Position numbers and translations under genes: made by a program. The notes beneath the pieces are model-generated. The model saw only the letters and a program-made list of their open reading frames with translations. It searched no databases and was not told the DNA's origin. From Mycetocola spongiae (GTDB lineage: Bacteria > Actinomycetota > Actinomycetes > Actinomycetales > Microbacteriaceae), in assembly GCF_020424085.1 (NCBI RefSeq), contig NZ_CP080203.1:1240001-1304000 (forward strand): DNA of 64,000 nt, given 5' to 3'. Shown one piece after another: positions 63,841 to 64,000 of the stretch (the first letter of the stretch is position 1; every line of letters starts with the position of its first letter).

Positions 63841-64000
63841 CTACCCGATCCAGATAAATTTGAGGACGATCGAGACGATTCCGATCACTAGGCCAAAAAG
63901 TGCAAAGCTCAAAAAGAGGGCGTTAAGCCCCCGCCGGGACAGCGAGATGATCGCGAGGATCACCGAGCACACCGCCACAATAAGCCCAAAAATATTGAGG
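63841..64000 (-). CDS. Membrane protein, C-terminal 52 residues
   Basis: Open from the window edge to the TAG at 63841-63843. The visible part is two membrane helices joined by SLSRRGLNAL, ending KFIWIG. It resembles the helix hairpin of the preceding DUF4190-like protein. The start and most of the gene lie beyond the window. Confidence 0.65.
   Translation of the reverse strand, partial: LNIFGLIVAVCSVILAIISLSRRGLNALFLSFALFGLVIGIVSIVLKFIWIG

Overview
This is a 64 kb stretch of a high-GC actinobacterial chromosome, most likely Micrococcales and probably Microbacteriaceae-like. The pointers are the parA-scpA-scpB-rluB-tyrA-cmk-der order, a TPM-domain gene followed by pspA, DUF3097, an FHA/PP2C/Ser-Thr kinase/Ig-like/MoxR/DUF58/transglutaminase-fold cluster, many GTG and TTG starts, and 4-base stop/start overlaps. 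This placement is inferred from gene content and not from a database search. I see no phage, insertion sequence, CRISPR array, rRNA or origin; the only RNA gene found is tRNA-Arg(CCG).

Layout. 1-8.2 kb: lysA (cut by the window edge) and argS, separated by a dicarboxylate module (dctA divergent from a CitA/DcuS-type two-component system) and two small membrane or membrane-anchored proteins. 8.3-12 kb: a lipoprotein, the tRNA, a TetR/glycosyltransferase divergent pair, and a solitary trpF. 12.2-17.5 kb: a ribose-type sugar ABC operon converging on deoC. 17.5-26.2 kb: a secreted protein, DUF3097, a class-I glutamine amidotransferase-like hydrolase, TPM protein plus PspA, an atypical flavin disulfide-reductase-family protein coupled to a small HExxH protein, a YegP-like protein, and an iron-box-controlled SIP-domain protein. 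26.4-31.3 kb: a five-gene peptide/nickel-type ABC operon. 31.7-35.4 kb: a MarR regulator divergent from an RND pump, with two operator-like palindromes between them. 35.4-39.1 kb: a small unknown gene, an ankyrin protein and tex.

39.2-55.6 kb is the most interesting part: one tightly overlapped minus-strand operon running small ORF, FHA, PP2C phosphatase, FHA, membrane Ser/Thr kinase, a 1950-residue Ig/FN3 surface protein, MoxR ATPase, DUF58 protein and a transglutaminase-fold membrane protein whose catalytic Cys and His are replaced. It reads as an envelope phospho-signalling and protein-assembly system. Its first FHA protein carries eight Asp/Glu-x-Thr-aliphatic motifs, mostly 13 residues apart, which could be a multi-site phosphorylation array. 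A strong promoter lies almost on the start codon of a 45-codon ORF that is GTGA-coupled to that FHA gene.

55.8-64 kb: an XRE-cupin regulator, then the conserved segregation/translation/aromatic block der, cmk, tyrA, rluB, scpB, scpA, parA, followed by small membrane proteins. Between cmk and der lie two small stem-loops with the same nine-base loop but different, compensating stems, which suggests selection on RNA structure.
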